A DNA stretch of 64,000 bases from JAKACA01 sp052143575 (GCA_052143575.1 JBKQSP010000026.1:1-64000), one strand, 5' to 3'; shown: positions 26,436 to 35,361, counted from the stretch's first letter. Made by a program: numbers and translations. Notes: generated from the letters alone by a model not told the origin.

Positions 26436-28616
26436 TTGGTAACCCAACCCGTGGCGCCGGCACACAAGAGCGAGCGGGTCTCTCGGCGGGCCGGGTTTCG
26501 ACCCGATATTCAGGGCCTGCGGGCCGTAGCCGTGCTGCTGGTGGCACTCTGCCACGCCGACGTTCCTCACCTGGCGGGCGGCTATGTCGGCGTCGACGTC
26601 TTCTTCGTCATCTCCGGCTTCCTCATCACCGGCTGGATCCTGCGCCACAGCGAGCGGTCGGGCAGGGTGCCCCTCTGGCAGTTCTACGCAGCACGGGCGC
26701 GGCGCATCCTCCCGGCGGCAGCTCTCACCTTGGTGGTGACGACGATCGCCTGCCGGTACCTCCTGAACTTCATCGAGGCGCAAGGGGCCTTCCACGACTC
26801 CGTGTGGGCGGCCTTCTTCGCCGCCAACATCCATTTCGCTCGGGAGGGAACGAACTACTTCTCGAGCACTTCGCCGCCCTCCCCCCTCCAGCACTACTGG
26901 TCGTTGGCGGTCGAGGAGCAGTTCTACGTGGTCTGGCCCGCCCTCGTGATGCTCGTGCTCTCGGGGCGGCGGCTTTTGCACCGCCCCGGCCGGCGGGCGC
27001 CCGAGGAGCCCTTTGTCACGGCGGCCGGCCTGCGGCGCCTGGGGGTCGTGCTCGGCGTCTGCGTCCTGGCATCGCTCATCTGGTCCATCGCCGACACGGC
27101 GAGCGACCCGGTGGCGGCGTATTTCTCGACGCTGGCTCGCGCCTTCGAGCTCGGCATCGGGGGACTCTTGAGCGTGACCGCCACGCAGCTCTCGCGTATC
27201 CCGCTGCGGCTCCGCCTCCTCATGACCTGGGGCGGGCTCGCCGGCATCGGTGTGGCCGCCACGGCCTTCTCGAGCGACACGGCCTTCCCGGGCTACGCCG
27301 CTCTCCTGCCGGTGCTGTCGGCGGCGCTCGTCATCATCGGCGGCCTCGGCGATACCACCCACCGCGGCGCCAGCTTGTGGCTCGGACGCCAGCCGCTCCG
27401 CTTTGTCGGCGACGCCAGCTACTCGTTCTACCTCTGGCACTGGCCCGTGCTCATCATCGCCGCCGAGTACGAGGGCCATGACTTGTCCGTCGGCACCAAC
27501 CTGCTCCTTCTGGCGGCGGCCTTTGCCCTCAGCACCGTGACGTATTTGCTCTACGAGAACCCCATCCACCATGGCAAGGGGTTTGGCAGGCCGTGGGCGG
27601 CGCTGACGTTGTGGCCGGCCAGCGTCGGCGCCGTCCTGCTGACTGCGGCACTCGGCCTCAGCTCCATTCAGGCGGAGCTGGGCGCCGATAGGGGCGGAAC
27701 CACGACGACGACAGCTCCCGGAACGACCGTCGCGGGAACCAAGCCGGTCGACCCGTACGTCGCCGCCGTCGCCGGCGCCGTGACGCCGGCGACGAGGCGT
27801 GCCGGCGTGCCACCGGTCGTGTTCACCGAGATGGAACGCTTCGGCACCCGTTCCTTCCAGTCGTGCGTCTCCGCCACGGGGAACTCGACGAGCAGCCCGG
27901 TGTGCCACCTCGGAACACCCCACGCGCCTCGTACGGTCGTGGTCTTCGGCGACTCCCACGCGCAGGCCCTGCTGGCGGCACTTGACTACTTCGGCCGGAG
28001 CGACGAGTGGCAGGTCGTCCCCCTCGTCAAACAGGGCTGTGTCGCCCTCGAGTGGTCGAGCGATCCGGACGTACCCGCACCGACCGACGTCCTCGGAGCC
28101 CCCAACCTGCGAGTTGGGCGGAACACCTCCTGCAACGCCTGGCAGATCTGGGCCGTGCGAGAGCTGAAGCTGCTGCGTCCCGATGCCATCGTCTATGCGA
28201 CCGCCTATGCCTGGGGGGTAAATGCCGGCGGTGCCGACTTGCAATACGACGTCATGGGGCTCGAGAAGGAGGTCGACCTGCTCGAGCCGCTCTCCCCACG
28301 GCTCGTTCTCGTGCAGGACACGCCGTACTGGAACGACAGTCCCGTCCAGTGCCTCCTGCGGCGCCACGTCACGCTGGGGGACTGCACCTACTCGTTGCCG
28401 AGGGGGCTGCTGGCGCTCTATTCGCAGGTGGACGCGGCCGCCAGGAGGGCAGGCGCCAGCGTGCTCCCGATGCTGCAGTGGTTCTGCTCGGCGGGCACGT
28501 GCCCGCCGGTGATCGACGACAACGTCGTGTACCGCGACCGGGAGCACATCTCGATCAACTACTCGACCTACCTCGAAGCGCCGCTGGCGGCCGAGCTGGA
28601 GCAATACCTCCGCTAG
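26436..28616 (+). CDS. OafA/YrhL-type membrane O-acyltransferase with C-terminal SGNH domain
   Basis: A 726-residue fusion. The first 400 residues are an acyltransferase-3 domain: RPDIQGLRAVAVLLVALCHA opening, GGYVGVDVFFVISGFLI, RARRILPA, and HYWSLAVEEQFYVVWP, with about ten membrane helices. After a Thr-rich linker comes an extracellular SGNH hydrolase-like domain: VVFGDSHAQALL nucleophile block and a final D-x-x-H within YRDREHIS. Such fusions O-acetylate cell-surface sugars, with the SGNH part completing acyl transfer outside. TTG is the start (see the ribosome site at 26423). It is not coupled to its neighbours. The glycan target is unknown; a cell-envelope polysaccharide is the default expectation. 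Confidence 0.9.
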   Translation: MVTQPVAPAHKSERVSRRAGFRPDIQGLRAVAVLLVALCHADVPHLAGGYVGVDVFFVISGFLITGWILRHSERSGRVPLWQFYAARARRILPAAALTLVVTTIACRYLLNFIEAQGAFHDSVWAAFFAANIHFAREGTNYFSSTSPPSPLQHYWSLAVEEQFYVVWPALVMLVLSGRRLLHRPGRRAPEEPFVTAAGLRRLGVVLGVCVLASLIWSIADTASDPVAAYFSTLARAFELGIGGLLSVTATQLSRIPLRLRLLMTWGGLAGIGVAATAFSSDTAFPGYAALLPVLSAALVIIGGLGDTTHRGASLWLGRQPLRFVGDASYSFYLWHWPVLIIAAEYEGHDLSVGTNLLLLAAAFALSTVTYLLYENPIHHGKGFGRPWAALTLWPASVGAVLLTAALGLSSIQAELGADRGGTTTTTAPGTTVAGTKPVDPYVAAVAGAVTPATRRAGVPPVVFTEMERFGTRSFQSCVSATGNSTSSPVCHLGTPHAPRTVVVFGDSHAQALLAALDYFGRSDEWQVVPLVKQGCVALEWSSDPDVPAPTDVLGAPNLRVGRNTSCNAWQIWAVRELKLLRPDAIVYATAYAWGVNAGGADLQYDVMGLEKEVDLLEPLSPRLVLVQDTPYWNDSPVQCLLRRHVTLGDCTYSLPRGLLALYSQVDAAARRAGASVLPMLQWFCSAGTCPPVIDDNVVYRDREHISINYSTYLEAPLAAELEQYLR

Positions 28617-28626
28617 ATCGGCCGAG

Positions 28627-30207
28627 TCAGCCGGAGTCCGACGCCTCGAGCGCCGAGAAACGCTCGCGCAACTGGTACTTGAGAACCTTGCGGAGCGTCT
28701 CGTTGCGGGGAAGTGCCCCGAGCACTTCGAGCTGCTCCGGGATCTTCTGGCGCATGAGGCCGCAGGCTCCCAGGTAGTCGGCCAGCTCCTCGAGCGTGAG
28801 CGCCTCCGCCCCCGCAGCCAGCTCCACCACGGCGCAGACGCGCTCGCCTCGCTCGGCATCGGGCAGCCCGATGACGGCGACGTCCCCCACCTTCGGGTGG
28901 GCGAACACGAGCTCTTCGACCTCGCGGGCAGAGATGTTCTCACCCTTGCGGATGATGACGTCCTTGAGGCGGCCGGTGAGGACGAGATGGCCGTCGTCCC
29001 TCAAGTGCCCGAGGTCTCCGGTGCGGAACCAGCCGCCGTCGAAGGCCGCCGCCGTCAAGGCCGCATCGGTGTACCCCTTGCAGACCATGGGTCCCCGTAC
29101 GTGCACCTCGCCGTCGGCACCGACGGCGGCGACCTCGCCCTCGGCGGTGACGATGCGGATCTCGGCGCCGGCGACGGGGGCACCTTCGGTGGCGATCAGC
29201 TGTTCGTCGGTATCGGTGGGGCATCCCATGGAGATCATCGGGATCTCGGTCATGCCGTAGCCGTGGATGATGCGGATGCCCATCTCGGCCCGCACGGCGT
29301 GGAAGACCTCGGCCGGCTTGGCGGCGCCGCCCCCGGAGAGCGCCCGCAGCGACGGGATGACCGGCGCCCCCGGCGCCTTTCGTTGCTCGGCGAGGAACGC
29401 CTGGTAGAACGCCGTCGACCCCCCCGCCATCGTGACACCGTGGTGGCGGAAGACCTCCACGGCCTCGGCGGGCACGAAGGCCTCGAGGACGACCGCCTGG
29501 AACCCGCACAACAGCATCGTCACGAGGTAGTCGGGCCCGGCGATGTGAGCGAAGGGAAAGGCGATCGAACCGACGTCTGCCTCGCTCAGCTGCAGTGCGC
29601 CGGCGAGACCCCGCCCGCCGGCGAGCAGAGTGCCGTCGGTGTGCATGACGCCTTTCGGCTCCGAGGTTGTGCCGGACGTGTAGTAGATCCAGCGCACGGT
29701 GTCACCGTCGTCGCTCGGAGGCGGCGGCAGCTCTGCGGGGTCGCCGATCGGCAGGTGGTCGATGTTGAGCACGATCGGGCGCTCGCCGTCCCCGTCCAGC
29801 TCGCCGCCGTCCCCGTCCCAACGGGCGGCGGGATAGCCGAGCCCCGCCAGCACCGTCTCGGTCATGGCGCCGTAGGCGACGCCGCGCCACTCCGGCTTGA
29901 TGACGATGACCTTCGGCCGGGTACCACGCACAGCGGTCGTTACCTCGTGCTCGCGGTAGATGTGCAGTATCGGGTTCTGCAAGGCGCCGAGACGGGCGAG
30001 GGCGGCGGACAGGACGATGGTCTCGATTGTCGTCGGGACCTGCCAGGTCACCGGCGTGCCGGCGCCGACGCCGATGGAGTGCAGCCCGGCGGCGACCTGC
30101 TCGGCGGAGGCACGGAAGTCGCCGAAGGTGAGCATCCGGTCGGAGGCGTCCCGCAGCATCGGCCGATCGAAGGAGAGCTCGCAGCGGGCAAGGACGAGGT
30201 CCCACAT
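28627..30207 (-). CDS. Acyl-CoA synthetase (AMP-dependent ligase)
   Basis: About 526 residues of an adenylate-forming ligase. The ATP loop IYYTSGTTSEPKGVMHTDG, A5 GYGMTEIPM, WFRTGDLGHLRDDGHL, TGRLKDVIIRKGENISA and the late lysine region ETLRKVLKYQL are in order. The WIYYTSGTTSEPKG and YGMTE variants are those of medium or branched acyl-CoA ligases such as cyclohexanecarboxylate-CoA ligase and FadD13/FadD17-like proteins. Start ATG 30207 (MWDLVLARCELS) is preferred over an in-frame ATG ten codons upstream. It is divergent from a TetR gene across a 108-bp region containing a 17-bp repeat, so that regulator may control it. Substrate unknown. Confidence 0.88.
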   Translation of the reverse strand: MWDLVLARCELSFDRPMLRDASDRMLTFGDFRASAEQVAAGLHSIGVGAGTPVTWQVPTTIETIVLSAALARLGALQNPILHIYREHEVTTAVRGTRPKVIVIKPEWRGVAYGAMTETVLAGLGYPAARWDGDGGELDGDGERPIVLNIDHLPIGDPAELPPPPSDDGDTVRWIYYTSGTTSEPKGVMHTDGTLLAGGRGLAGALQLSEADVGSIAFPFAHIAGPDYLVTMLLCGFQAVVLEAFVPAEAVEVFRHHGVTMAGGSTAFYQAFLAEQRKAPGAPVIPSLRALSGGGAAKPAEVFHAVRAEMGIRIIHGYGMTEIPMISMGCPTDTDEQLIATEGAPVAGAEIRIVTAEGEVAAVGADGEVHVRGPMVCKGYTDAALTAAAFDGGWFRTGDLGHLRDDGHLVLTGRLKDVIIRKGENISAREVEELVFAHPKVGDVAVIGLPDAERGERVCAVVELAAGAEALTLEELADYLGACGLMRQKIPEQLEVLGALPRNETLRKVLKYQLRERFSALEASDSG

Positions 30208-30267
30208 TGTCCCGGCGTCGTACGGCGATCCCCCCACCGCCGGCGACGCTACCAGCCAGGTCGGCGT

Positions 30268-30301
30268 GCACAGTCAGGCGGCGTGCGCAGTCAGGCGGCG
30301 T
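30268..30301. repeat. Two direct 17-bp repeats in the divergent ligase/TetR spacer
   Basis: GCACAGTCAGGCGGCGT (30268-30284) is followed directly by GCGCAGTCAGGCGGCGT (30285-30301), with one mismatch. It ends 14 bp before the TetR ATG and lies between two divergent genes. It could be a pair of direct operator sites or a simple slippage duplication; it is not a palindrome, unlike usual TetR operators. Confidence 0.75.
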
Positions 30302-30315
30302 GGCAAGATCGACCC

Positions 30316-30915
30316 ATGGCCGAAGGCGACGTGCGAGCCGAGCTGCTCGCCGCCGGCGAAACCGCCTTTGCGACGCGGGGCTACGCCGCCACGACCGTCG
30401 ACGACGTCATCCGGCTCTCGGGCACCTCGCGGGCCACCTTCTACCGGTACTTCGGCGGGAAGGAGCAGCTCTTCGAGGAGCTGAGCCGAGCGTGCTTCCG
30501 GGAGATGCGAGACGCCGTGCGCGCCTTTTCCGCCACAGCGCACGGTCCGGTCGGGCGACTTGAGATCATCGGCCTCCTCGAGCGCTACCAGGGCCTCAAC
30601 GACCGCTTCGGCGGCGTCATCCGTGCCTGGACTGAGCTGACCGGGCCGGCCGACTCGCCGATGCACGACCGCGGCACGGTCGCCGTGCGGGCGATCTTTC
30701 ACGAAACGGCCGCCCTGCTTGACCGCAACGCCGCCGCCGCAGGGACGCCGCAGCTTGTCGCCGAAGAGCTGACGACGCGCGCCGCCCTGCTCTTCCTGCT
30801 CGTCGAGCGGTCCGTCTTCTACGTCTCCAACCGCGTCTCGCGCCTCGACCCGCAGCGACTCGGGCCGACGCTTGCCACACTTGTCGAGCGCGCCTATCTC
30901 GGGACGAGCCCATGA
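30316..30915 (+). CDS. TetR-family transcriptional regulator
   Basis: A 199-residue regulator. The DNA-binding part VRAELLAAGETAFATRGYAA, then TTVDDVIRLSGTSRATFYRYF and GGKEQLFEEL, is a standard TetR helix-turn-helix with the TFYRYF ending. The C-terminal 140 residues are helical with no specific signature. The stop overlaps the start of a nucleoside phosphorylase gene (ATGA), so the two are co-expressed, and it is divergent from an acyl-CoA ligase. Autoregulation and control of either neighbour are plausible inferences. It does not match the mycobacterial steroid regulators KstR or KstR2 in the motifs I recall. Confidence 0.9.
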   Translation: MAEGDVRAELLAAGETAFATRGYAATTVDDVIRLSGTSRATFYRYFGGKEQLFEELSRACFREMRDAVRAFSATAHGPVGRLEIIGLLERYQGLNDRFGGVIRAWTELTGPADSPMHDRGTVAVRAIFHETAALLDRNAAAAGTPQLVAEELTTRAALLFLLVERSVFYVSNRVSRLDPQRLGPTLATLVERAYLGTSP

Positions 30916-31745
30916 GCGACATACCCCTCAGCGAGTTCGACCCGGACCGCCGGGCCATGATCGAGCCCTCCTCGCATTTCGGCCTCGGGCGGAGCGAGCA
31001 GCCGCCCATGCCGGCGGTCGGGGTCGCCTGCTTCTTCGGCGATGTCGTGGAGCGGGTGGCCGCAGAGCGGCAGGCGCGCCACGTCACCTATCTCTCGGCC
31101 GAGCACGGCAAGCACGACGTCTGGGAGCTCGAGCACGCCGGGAGGCCGCTGGCGTTCTTCCAGCCGGGCCTGGGGGCACCGTTGTCGGTGGCTTTTCTCG
31201 AGGAGGCCATCGAAGGCGGCTGCCGCACGATCGTCGCCTGCGGCGGGTGCGGTGCCCTTGCCGCTGATCTCGCCCTCGGCCACGTCGTCGTCGTCTCATC
31301 GGCGCTGCGGGACGAAGGGACGTCCTTCCACTACCTGGCGCCCTCGCGGACCGTCGAGGCGGATCCGGCGGTCGTGGCACGGCTCGAGGCGTTCCTCGAG
31401 GACCGCGGCGTCCCGCACGCCACCGGCATGACCTGGACGACGGACGCCTTCTACCGCGAGACGCGCGCCAAGGTGGCGCGTCGCCGGCAGGAAGGGTGCA
31501 TCACGGTCGAGATGGAGGCGTCCGCCCTCATCGCCGTGGCTCGTTTCCGGGCGATCCGTTTCGGCCAGCTCCTCTACGCCGGCGACAGCCTGGCGGGCGA
31601 GGACTGGGACCACCGAGGTTGGGTGAAGGCGCACGACGTGCGCGAGCAGCTCTTCTGGCTGGCGGCCGACGCCGCCGTCGAGCTGGCGTCAGCCGATTGG
31701 GGGGACGGCGGGCCCGGCCTTGGGGTCGGGGCCGGCACGCTGTGA
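30912..31745 (+). CDS. Nucleoside phosphorylase-family protein (uridine phosphorylase-like)
   Basis: A 277-residue protein of the PNP/UDP phosphorylase-1 fold. GLGAPLSVAFLEEAIEGGC and VACGGCGAL correspond to the phosphate and base-site loops, and GCITVEMEASALIAVARF is the conserved ribose-binding ExEA region. The family cleaves nucleosides with phosphate to base and ribose-1-phosphate. It is divergent enough that nucleoside preference cannot be given. ATG 30912 overlaps the TetR stop by 4 bp. The last 57 bp overlap the 3' end of the convergent YbhN-like gene, so one of the two tails may be misjudged or both are truly overlapping. Confidence 0.82.
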   Translation: MSDIPLSEFDPDRRAMIEPSSHFGLGRSEQPPMPAVGVACFFGDVVERVAAERQARHVTYLSAEHGKHDVWELEHAGRPLAFFQPGLGAPLSVAFLEEAIEGGCRTIVACGGCGALAADLALGHVVVVSSALRDEGTSFHYLAPSRTVEADPAVVARLEAFLEDRGVPHATGMTWTTDAFYRETRAKVARRRQEGCITVEMEASALIAVARFRAIRFGQLLYAGDSLAGEDWDHRGWVKAHDVREQLFWLAADAAVELASADWGDGGPGLGVGAGTL

Positions 31746-33050
31746 CCGGCCGCCACCCTCTTTCGGATCCTCGGGGACGGGAGCACTGCGGGCGACTTTG
31801 GTCATGGTGCTGAGGACCGTCCCGCGCTCTCGCAGCGAGGCGCCCCGCTCGCTGCGCAGCGTCATGTAGCAGATGGCGCCGACCGGGATCGGCAGCCAGA
31901 AATTGAAGAAGCGCCACCCGATGACCGCCAGCAGAGCGGTCGACCCCGGCACGCCGAAGGACACCAACAAGCCGATGACGAAGAATTCGGTGACGCCGAG
32001 CCCACCCGGCGTCACGGGGATGGCCGCCAGCACGTTGCCGACGCCGTAGGCGACGATGAGGTCGACCGGGTTGATGGGCGATCCGAGCGCCCACAGGCAG
32101 ACGTAGAGGCAGGCGGCGTCGAGGAGCCAGTTCGCCGCAGCCCAGGCGATGCCACGGCGGATGAGCTCGGGGTTCTTGGCGACGACCACGAGGCGCTCGG
32201 CGATGTGGGCAACGGTCCGCTCCAGCTTCTCCTTCGGTATGAAGGGGAAGCGGCCCGCCAGGCGGCGCAGCAGTCTGGCCGCCCAGGCGTCTCCGGAGGC
32301 GAAGCCGGCGACGATGAACGCAAAGAGACCCAGCACCAGCACCGAGACGATCGCCACGGTCACGTAGGCGGTCTTGAAGCCGTTGAACGGGATCGAGATG
32401 ACGATCGCCAGCCAGAGCATCACGTTCAGCAGGACGGCCGAGCCGATGCCCTCCATGGCCGTGGCGAAGCCGACGTCGGCGACGCTCAAGCCCTCGGAGG
32501 TCATGAGGCGGATGCTCAGCGCCGTGCCGCCGGCCGTGCCGGCCGGTATGACGTGGCTCACGGTGAGCGAGGCGAGGTTGATCCGCCAGGCTTTGGAAAG
32601 GGAAAGAGAGTTCGGCGGCAGGACGACGACGGTCAACTTGGCGTAGGCGAAGAGGGAGACGACCTCGCAGGCGAAGGCCAAGAGGATGAGGAGGGCATTG
32701 ACGTGTTCCAGCCGGTGGAGGCTGTTGTGCGAGAAGACGACCGTCAGCTTGGGGATGACGAGGTACTCGAGGACGAGGATGAGCACGATGACCGTGGCGC
32801 CGCGGCGGAGGAATTTCGGGATGGGCAAGCCCCAGTGCCAGTGCCAGCGCCGCGCCGGTCGCGCCGGTCCCTCCGAAGCCGGGCCGCCCGGCCGGGTCCG
32901 CCCACCTTCCGCCACCAGACTGTCGCCTTCCGCCAGGCTGGAGGCGTGCGCCCCGTCTCCGTCCGAGCGCGCTACGGGCAGGGCGGCTGCATCGCCGCCG
33001 GAACGCTCCGGGTCGGCGGCACCATCGGCGTCACTGTCGTTGCCGATCAC
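31689..33050 (-). CDS. YbhN/UPF0104 (LPG synthase-like flippase domain) membrane protein
   Basis: A 453-residue integral membrane protein. About 70 hydrophilic residues at the N-terminus are followed by roughly eight hydrophobic segments. SHVIPAGTAGGTALSIRL and AIPVTPGGLGVTEFFVIGLL are the two signature Pro-Gly loops of the YbhN/AglD family, which includes the flippase half of MprF. The catalytic aminoacyl-transfer domain is absent, so it is not a full lysyl-PG synthase. A GTG at 33050 is the upstream-most start; the real start may be closer to WHWHWGLPIPKF. It is divergent from the AI-2E-family gene. It probably moves a lipid or polyprenyl compound in the membrane. Confidence 0.85.
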   Translation of the reverse strand: MIGNDSDADGAADPERSGGDAAALPVARSDGDGAHASSLAEGDSLVAEGGRTRPGGPASEGPARPARRWHWHWGLPIPKFLRRGATVIVLILVLEYLVIPKLTVVFSHNSLHRLEHVNALLILLAFACEVVSLFAYAKLTVVVLPPNSLSLSKAWRINLASLTVSHVIPAGTAGGTALSIRLMTSEGLSVADVGFATAMEGIGSAVLLNVMLWLAIVISIPFNGFKTAYVTVAIVSVLVLGLFAFIVAGFASGDAWAARLLRRLAGRFPFIPKEKLERTVAHIAERLVVVAKNPELIRRGIAWAAANWLLDAACLYVCLWALGSPINPVDLIVAYGVGNVLAAIPVTPGGLGVTEFFVIGLLVSFGVPGSTALLAVIGWRFFNFWLPIPVGAICYMTLRSERGASLRERGTVLSTMTKVARSAPVPEDPKEGGGRSQRAGPDPKAGPAVPPIG

Positions 33051-33149
33051 CGTGCGAGGGGGATCCTCAGGTGGCCCATCTCCCCATGCTTGCAGGCTGA
33101 GGACTCATATGGTGACCACTTCTGGCTCTCGATGGAGTTGACTTGAGCC

Positions 33150-34418
33150 ATGGCCAAGGAGTCCTCACCGCGACTGCTGGTGGAGGAAACCTCGCCAAGC
33201 CCGTCCGAGCAGGGCCCGACCCGGGCGGAACGGCGGGAATTCGACCGCCGCGTCGTGCGGGCGGCCGTCATCGTCAACATCGTCGTCGTCGTCACGCTCG
33301 TGTTGGCGCTGCTCGCATGGCGGCTGCGCGTCCTCGTGCTGCTCGTGATCGTGTCCCTGTTCACGGCGGCCGTCCTGCACCCCATCATCGGCATGGTGCA
33401 GCGCTTGGGCCTGCGACGGCGCTCATCGGCACCGTTGCCGCGAGGCCTCGCCACGACCGTGGTGTTCCTGCTCGTCTTCGTCCTGGTGGTCGGCGTCGGC
33501 GTCGTCCTGACCCACCCGGTCATCACCGAGGCCACGCACTTTGCCAACGCCCTCCCGCAGCTCGTCACACAGGCCCAGCACGGCAAGGGGCAAGTGGGCC
33601 ACCTCGTGGCACGGTTCCACCTCCTCAACTTCGTGAAATCGCGACAGGCGAACCTCCAGAACGTCATCTCGAAGCTGTCGAAACCAGCCCTCGCCATCGG
33701 CAAGACGGTCGTCTCGGGTCTCGTCAGCCTTCTCACGATCCTGTTCCTGACGTTCTTCCTCCTCCTCGAGGCGCCCCGCCTCGTGCGGGCCGTCCTCGCC
33801 TGGATGCAGCCCGAGCGGTCCGGCCGCGTGCGCTCGATCCTCGACGACGTCGGCAAGGCGATCGTCGGCTACATGCTCGGGAACCTGCTCACGTCGGTCA
33901 TCGCCGGCGTCGTCGTAGGGATCGCCCTCTACGTCATGGGTGTGCCGTATGTTGGAGTGCTGGCGCTCTGGGTGGCACTCGTCGACTTCCTGCCGATGAT
34001 CGGCGGCCTGTTGGCGGGCGTGCCGACCGTGATCGTCGCCTCCTTGCACTCGCTCACGGCCGGCATCGTGCTCCTCATCGTCTTCCTCGTGTACCAGGAG
34101 ATCGAGAACCACTTCCTCAATCCGCTCGTAATGAGCCGCACGGTCCGGTTGAACCCGCTCTGGGTGCTGCTCGCCGTCCTCGCCGGTGCGGAGCTGGGCG
34201 CCCTCGTCGGCTCCGTCTTCGGCGGTCTCGTGGGAGCCCTCATCGCCGTCCCGGCGGCGGGCGCCGTCCAGGTGCTTGCACGGGACCTCTGGCGCCACCG
34301 CACCGGAGCCAACCTGTTGGATCTCGCCCCGACGACGGCCGAGCTCCTGACAGCCCCGCTGTCGTCATCAGCGCCGCCGCCGCCACCGGGGGCGGATGCG
34401 GCGACGCCGGCCGAGTGA
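33150..34418 (+). CDS. AI-2E family permease (PerM-like)
   Basis: A 422-residue membrane protein with about eight helices. LFTAAVLHPIIGMVQRLG near residue 70, a long amphipathic segment around ANALPQLVTQAQHGKGQ, and the C-terminal block PYVGVLALWVALVDFLPMIGG with VYQEIENHFLNPLVMSR are the family landmarks. Members are putative exporters, some implicated in autoinducer or Na+/H+ transport, but most are uncharacterised. Proline-rich C-terminus. ATG 33150 is divergent from the YbhN-like gene (99-bp spacer). The stop codon lies inside the first copy of a 17-bp tandem repeat. Confidence 0.88.
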   Translation: MAKESSPRLLVEETSPSPSEQGPTRAERREFDRRVVRAAVIVNIVVVVTLVLALLAWRLRVLVLLVIVSLFTAAVLHPIIGMVQRLGLRRRSSAPLPRGLATTVVFLLVFVLVVGVGVVLTHPVITEATHFANALPQLVTQAQHGKGQVGHLVARFHLLNFVKSRQANLQNVISKLSKPALAIGKTVVSGLVSLLTILFLTFFLLLEAPRLVRAVLAWMQPERSGRVRSILDDVGKAIVGYMLGNLLTSVIAGVVVGIALYVMGVPYVGVLALWVALVDFLPMIGGLLAGVPTVIVASLHSLTAGIVLLIVFLVYQEIENHFLNPLVMSRTVRLNPLWVLLAVLAGAELGALVGSVFGGLVGALIAVPAAGAVQVLARDLWRHRTGANLLDLAPTTAELLTAPLSSSAPPPPPGADAATPAE

Positions 34419-34477
34419 TCCGACTGGCCGAGTGATCCGACTGGCCGAGTGATCCGACGGGCCGACCGATCCGACGA
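34410..34477. repeat. Four-copy 17-bp tandem repeat after the AI-2E-family gene
   Basis: Copies at 34410-34426, 34427-34443, 34444-34460 and 34461-34477. The first two are identical (GCCGAGTGATCCGACTG), the third differs by one base, and the fourth is degenerate. The repeat starts inside the end of the permease gene and ends 26 bp before the glycosyltransferase GTG. Confidence 0.9.
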
Positions 34478-34503
34478 GAAGGCGTACGGATAGGCTTCGG
34501 CCG

Positions 34504-35301
34504 GTGCGCGTCCTCGTCGTCCTGCCCACTTACAACGAAGCCGCCAACATTGCCACCGTCCTCGAGCGCGTCCGCCAGGCCCTCCCAGAGGCTTCCGTCC
34601 TCGTCGTCGACGACAACAGCCCCGATGGCACCGGAGACATCGTCGAGAAGGTGGCGGCCACCTTCGACCAGATCTCGCTGCTGCGCCGTGCCCGGAAGGC
34701 GGGGTTGGGGAGCGCGTATCGCGATGGGTTCCGCTGGGGCTTGCAGCGGGGCTTCGACGTCCTCGTCGAGATGGACTCGGACCTCTCGCACGACCCGGAC
34801 GCCCTCGGCTCGCTCGTGGCGCCGATCGACGAGGGCTTCGAGCTCTCCATCGGCTCGCGCTATGTCCCGGGCGGCTCGATTCCCAATTGGGCCCTCTCCC
34901 GCCGCCTCATCTCGCGAGGGGGCAACCTGTACGCCGACGTCCTGCTCGGTCTCGGCGTGCGCGACGCCACGGCCGGTTTCCGGGCGTACGCCGCCACGCT
35001 CTTGCGGCGGATCGACCTCGACGCCGTGCGGGCGAACAGCTACGGGTTCCAGATCGAGATGACCTATCGCGCCCTGCAGGCCGGTGCGAAGGTGACCGAG
35101 GTGCCCATCCGCTTTGTGGACAGGGCGCTCGGCACCTCGAAGATGTCCACCTACACCGTCGTGGAGGCGCTCTTCCTCGTTACGCGGTGGGGCCTGCGGC
35201 GACTATTGGCGGGAGCCAGTCGCTCCGCCAAGGCCTTGTTGGCTTCACGCGGCCGAGGCGGCGGCTCGTCGTCGCTCGGTGCAGGTGGGGCGGGTGTCTA
35301 G
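34504..35301 (+). CDS. Polyprenol-phosphate mannosyltransferase-type GT2 enzyme
   Basis: A 265-residue family-2 glycosyltransferase close to dolichol/polyprenol-monophosphomannose synthases. Visible are VVLPTYNEAANI, the nucleotide site VVDDNSPDGTGD, EMDSDLSHDP with the DxD-type acids, and RYVPGGSIPNW and SKMSTYTVVEAL. It transfers mannose from GDP-mannose to a polyprenyl phosphate at the inner membrane, supplying mannose for glycolipids or protein O-mannosylation. It lacks the acyltransferase half and C-terminal membrane segments of fused mycobacterial Ppm1. GTG 34504 is the only good start. It may be co-transcribed with the hydrolase downstream (60-bp gap). Confidence 0.88.
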   Translation: MRVLVVLPTYNEAANIATVLERVRQALPEASVLVVDDNSPDGTGDIVEKVAATFDQISLLRRARKAGLGSAYRDGFRWGLQRGFDVLVEMDSDLSHDPDALGSLVAPIDEGFELSIGSRYVPGGSIPNWALSRRLISRGGNLYADVLLGLGVRDATAGFRAYAATLLRRIDLDAVRANSYGFQIEMTYRALQAGAKVTEVPIRFVDRALGTSKMSTYTVVEALFLVTRWGLRRLLAGASRSAKALLASRGRGGGSSSLGAGGAGV

Positions 35302-35361
35302 GGAAGCTCGGGTCGTGCGGGCAGTGCCAGCTCTCTGCCCGACGGGGCTCCTGCCCCGGGC

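Noticed and set aside
26343..28943. An 866-residue minus-strand ORF across the acyltransferase
   Set aside because: Composition is Arg/Gly/Glu shadow-like and the plus strand carries clear acyltransferase and SGNH motifs.
30268..30301. A family relation between the 17-bp repeats at 30268 and 34410
   Set aside because: Same period, but the sequences do not match, so they are independent.
28897..30315. A long N-terminal extension of the second TetR protein
   Set aside because: It is antisense to the acyl-CoA ligase; the TetR domain starts at ATG 30316.
34410..34477. The 17-bp repeats as a CRISPR array
   Set aside because: The copies are directly adjacent with no spacers and no cas genes are present.
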